From positions 1 to 64,000 of the forward strand of contig JBQLZQ010000006.1 of the NCBI GenBank assembly GCA_052168355.1: a stretch of DNA of 64,000 bases, in the 5' to 3' direction. Made by a program: the position numbers and the translations under genes. The stretch's first letter is position 1, and every line of letters begins with the position of its first letter. Origin of the DNA: JBQLZQ01 sp052168355. GTDB taxonomy: Bacteria > Pseudomonadota > Alphaproteobacteria > DSM-16000 > Inquilinaceae. A model generated the notes under the pieces. It was not told the DNA's origin. It worked only from the letters and a program-made list of their open reading frames with translations, and did not search any database. Shown here in pieces: positions 63,102-64,000 of the stretch.

Positions 63102-64000
63102 AAATCGACTCCCAGCGCCTCACCCACCGTGAAGATGTCCTTGTCGCCCCGGCCGCACATGTTCATGACGATGATATGGTCGTTGGGAAGGCCGCCCGCG
63201 ATCCGGCCGACATGGGCCAGGGCATGGGCCGGCTCCAGCGCCGGGATGATACCTTCCATACGGGCGCAGAGCTGAAAGGCGTCCAGCGCCTCCTGATCGG
63301 TGGCGGAATGGTATTCGACCCGTCCGATATCGTGCAGCCAGGCATGTTCGGGCCCCACCCCGGGATAGTCCAGGCCGGCCGAAATGGAGTGTGCCTCGGT
63401 GATCTGGCCGTCTTCGTCCTGCAGCAGATAGGTTCGGTTGCCGTGCAGAACGCCGGGTCTGCCGCCGGTCAACGACGCGGCGTGGGCGCCGGTGTCCAGG
63501 CCATGTCCGGCCGCTTCGACCGCATGCATCTTGACTTCCGGGTCGTCCAGGAACGGATGGAACAGTCCGATGGCGTTGGATCCGCCGCCGACACAGGCGA
63601 CCAGCGTATCGGGCAACCGTGCCTCGACTTCCAGGATCTGGTCGCGCAATTCGTGGCCAATGACCGACTGGAAGTCGCGCACCATCATCGGGTAGGGGTG
63701 GGGTCCGGCGGCTGTCCCGATGATGTAGAAGGTGTCTTCGACATTGGTCACCCAGTCCCGCAGCGCCTCGTTCATCGCGTCCTTCAGCGTGTGGCTGCCG
63801 GAGGTCACGGGCACCACCTCCGCCCCCAGAAGCTTCATGCGGAATACGTTAGGTTTTTGCCGGGCGATGTCGGTTTGGCCCATATACACGGTGCAGGGCA
63901 GGTCGAACAGGGCGCAGACCGTGGCCGTCGCCACGCCGTGCTGACCGGCACCGGTTTCGGCGATGATGCGGCGCTTGCCCATCAACCGGGCCAACAGGAT
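63098..64000 (-). CDS. trpB: TrpB, tryptophan synthase beta subunit (5' end outside window)
   Basis: C-terminal 300 residues of the PLP enzyme that joins indole and serine. The window cuts off about 100 N-terminal residues, including the PLP Lys, which would lie just outside the right edge. Visible blocks: IIAETGAGQHGVATATVCALF, the substrate loop and GGGSNAIGLFHPF (PLP phosphate loop), and the C-terminal EGIIPALEPAHAL. The frame is open to the last base. It is transcribed before trpA with a 4-nt overlap. Confidence 0.95.
   Translation of the reverse strand: MLLARLMGKRRIIAETGAGQHGVATATVCALFDLPCTVYMGQTDIARQKPNVFRMKLLGAEVVPVTSGSHTLKDAMNEALRDWVTNVEDTFYIIGTAAGPHPYPMMVRDFQSVIGHELRDQILEVEARLPDTLVACVGGGSNAIGLFHPFLDDPEVKMHAVEAAGHGLDTGAHAASLTGGRPGVLHGNRTYLLQDEDGQITEAHSISAGLDYPGVGPEHAWLHDIGRVEYHSATDQEALDAFQLCARMEGIIPALEPAHALAHVGRIAGGLPNDHIIVMNMCGRGDKDIFTVGEALGVDL

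Overview
The window is about 64 kb of very GC-rich, gene-dense chromosome from an alphaproteobacterium, most likely of the Rhodospirillales or a near relative. The evidence is lineage-typical content: a ChvG/ChvI two-component system, a short HprK with RapZ, mannose-type EIIA and HPr, a CarD regulator, an FdxA-type ferredoxin, a RpoHII-like sigma factor, a DivL-type pseudo-kinase with Tyr in place of the phospho-acceptor His, a SUV3-like RNA helicase, AddAB recombination proteins and a full ccmABCDEFGHI cluster. I see no IS element, prophage, integrase, CRISPR array or rRNA. One tRNA, tRNA-Ala(CGC), is present.

Layout. 1-3.0 kb: the 3' part of rlmN, an unknown exported protein (-), then argG followed by two palindromic elements. 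3.1-5.7 kb: nnrU-like and yggT-like membrane proteins (-), tRNA-Ala, a TerC-family protein (+) and a CBS-pair protein (-). 5.8-9.0 kb: a four-gene polar amino-acid ABC importer (-). 9.0-16.3 kb: the cytochrome c maturation cluster ccmA to ccmI (-), with mostly overlapping or short junctions. 16.5-21.6 kb: an alpha/beta hydrolase, acnA, a roughly 520 bp tandem repeat block and a DUF1223 protein (+). 21.6-26.6 kb: htpG, with a heat-shock-like promoter, and two tandem 494-residue paralogous exported proteins (-). 26.7-32.4 kb (+): SUV3-like helicase, S4 RNA-binding protein, TerB-like protein, fdxA, carD and a degenerate phosphatase-like protein.

32.4-34.8 kb: chvG and chvI (-). 35.0-40.7 kb: a HugZ-like protein, a PagL-like lipid A deacylase, proline iminopeptidase, a thermonuclease-fold protein, an M48 lipoprotein metalloprotease and a RpoHII-like sigma factor. 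40.8-44.5 kb (+): an 11-bp x 5 tandem repeat, then hprK-rapZ-EIIA-HPr-ahcY. 44.6-47.1 kb: divL. 47.2 kb: an NADPH:ferredoxin reductase of the thioredoxin-reductase type (-). 48.3-56.3 kb (+): tsaE, a MurU-like nucleotidyltransferase, addB, addA, trxA. 56.4-59.8 kb (-): mprF and two small membrane proteins. 60.0-64.0 kb (-): folC, accD, trpA and the 3' part of trpB, transcribed as trpB-trpA-accD-folC.

This is mainly core genome. No previously undescribed multi-gene system stands out. The points most worth checking are the tandem 494-aa paralogs, the composite 299-bp repeat, the 11-bp repeat array upstream of hprK, a RapZ Walker A lysine replaced by Met, a degenerate phosphatase beside CarD, a thermonuclease-fold protein lacking two catalytic acids, a possible small RNA between fdxA and carD, and the separation of chvGI from the hprK-PTS genes.
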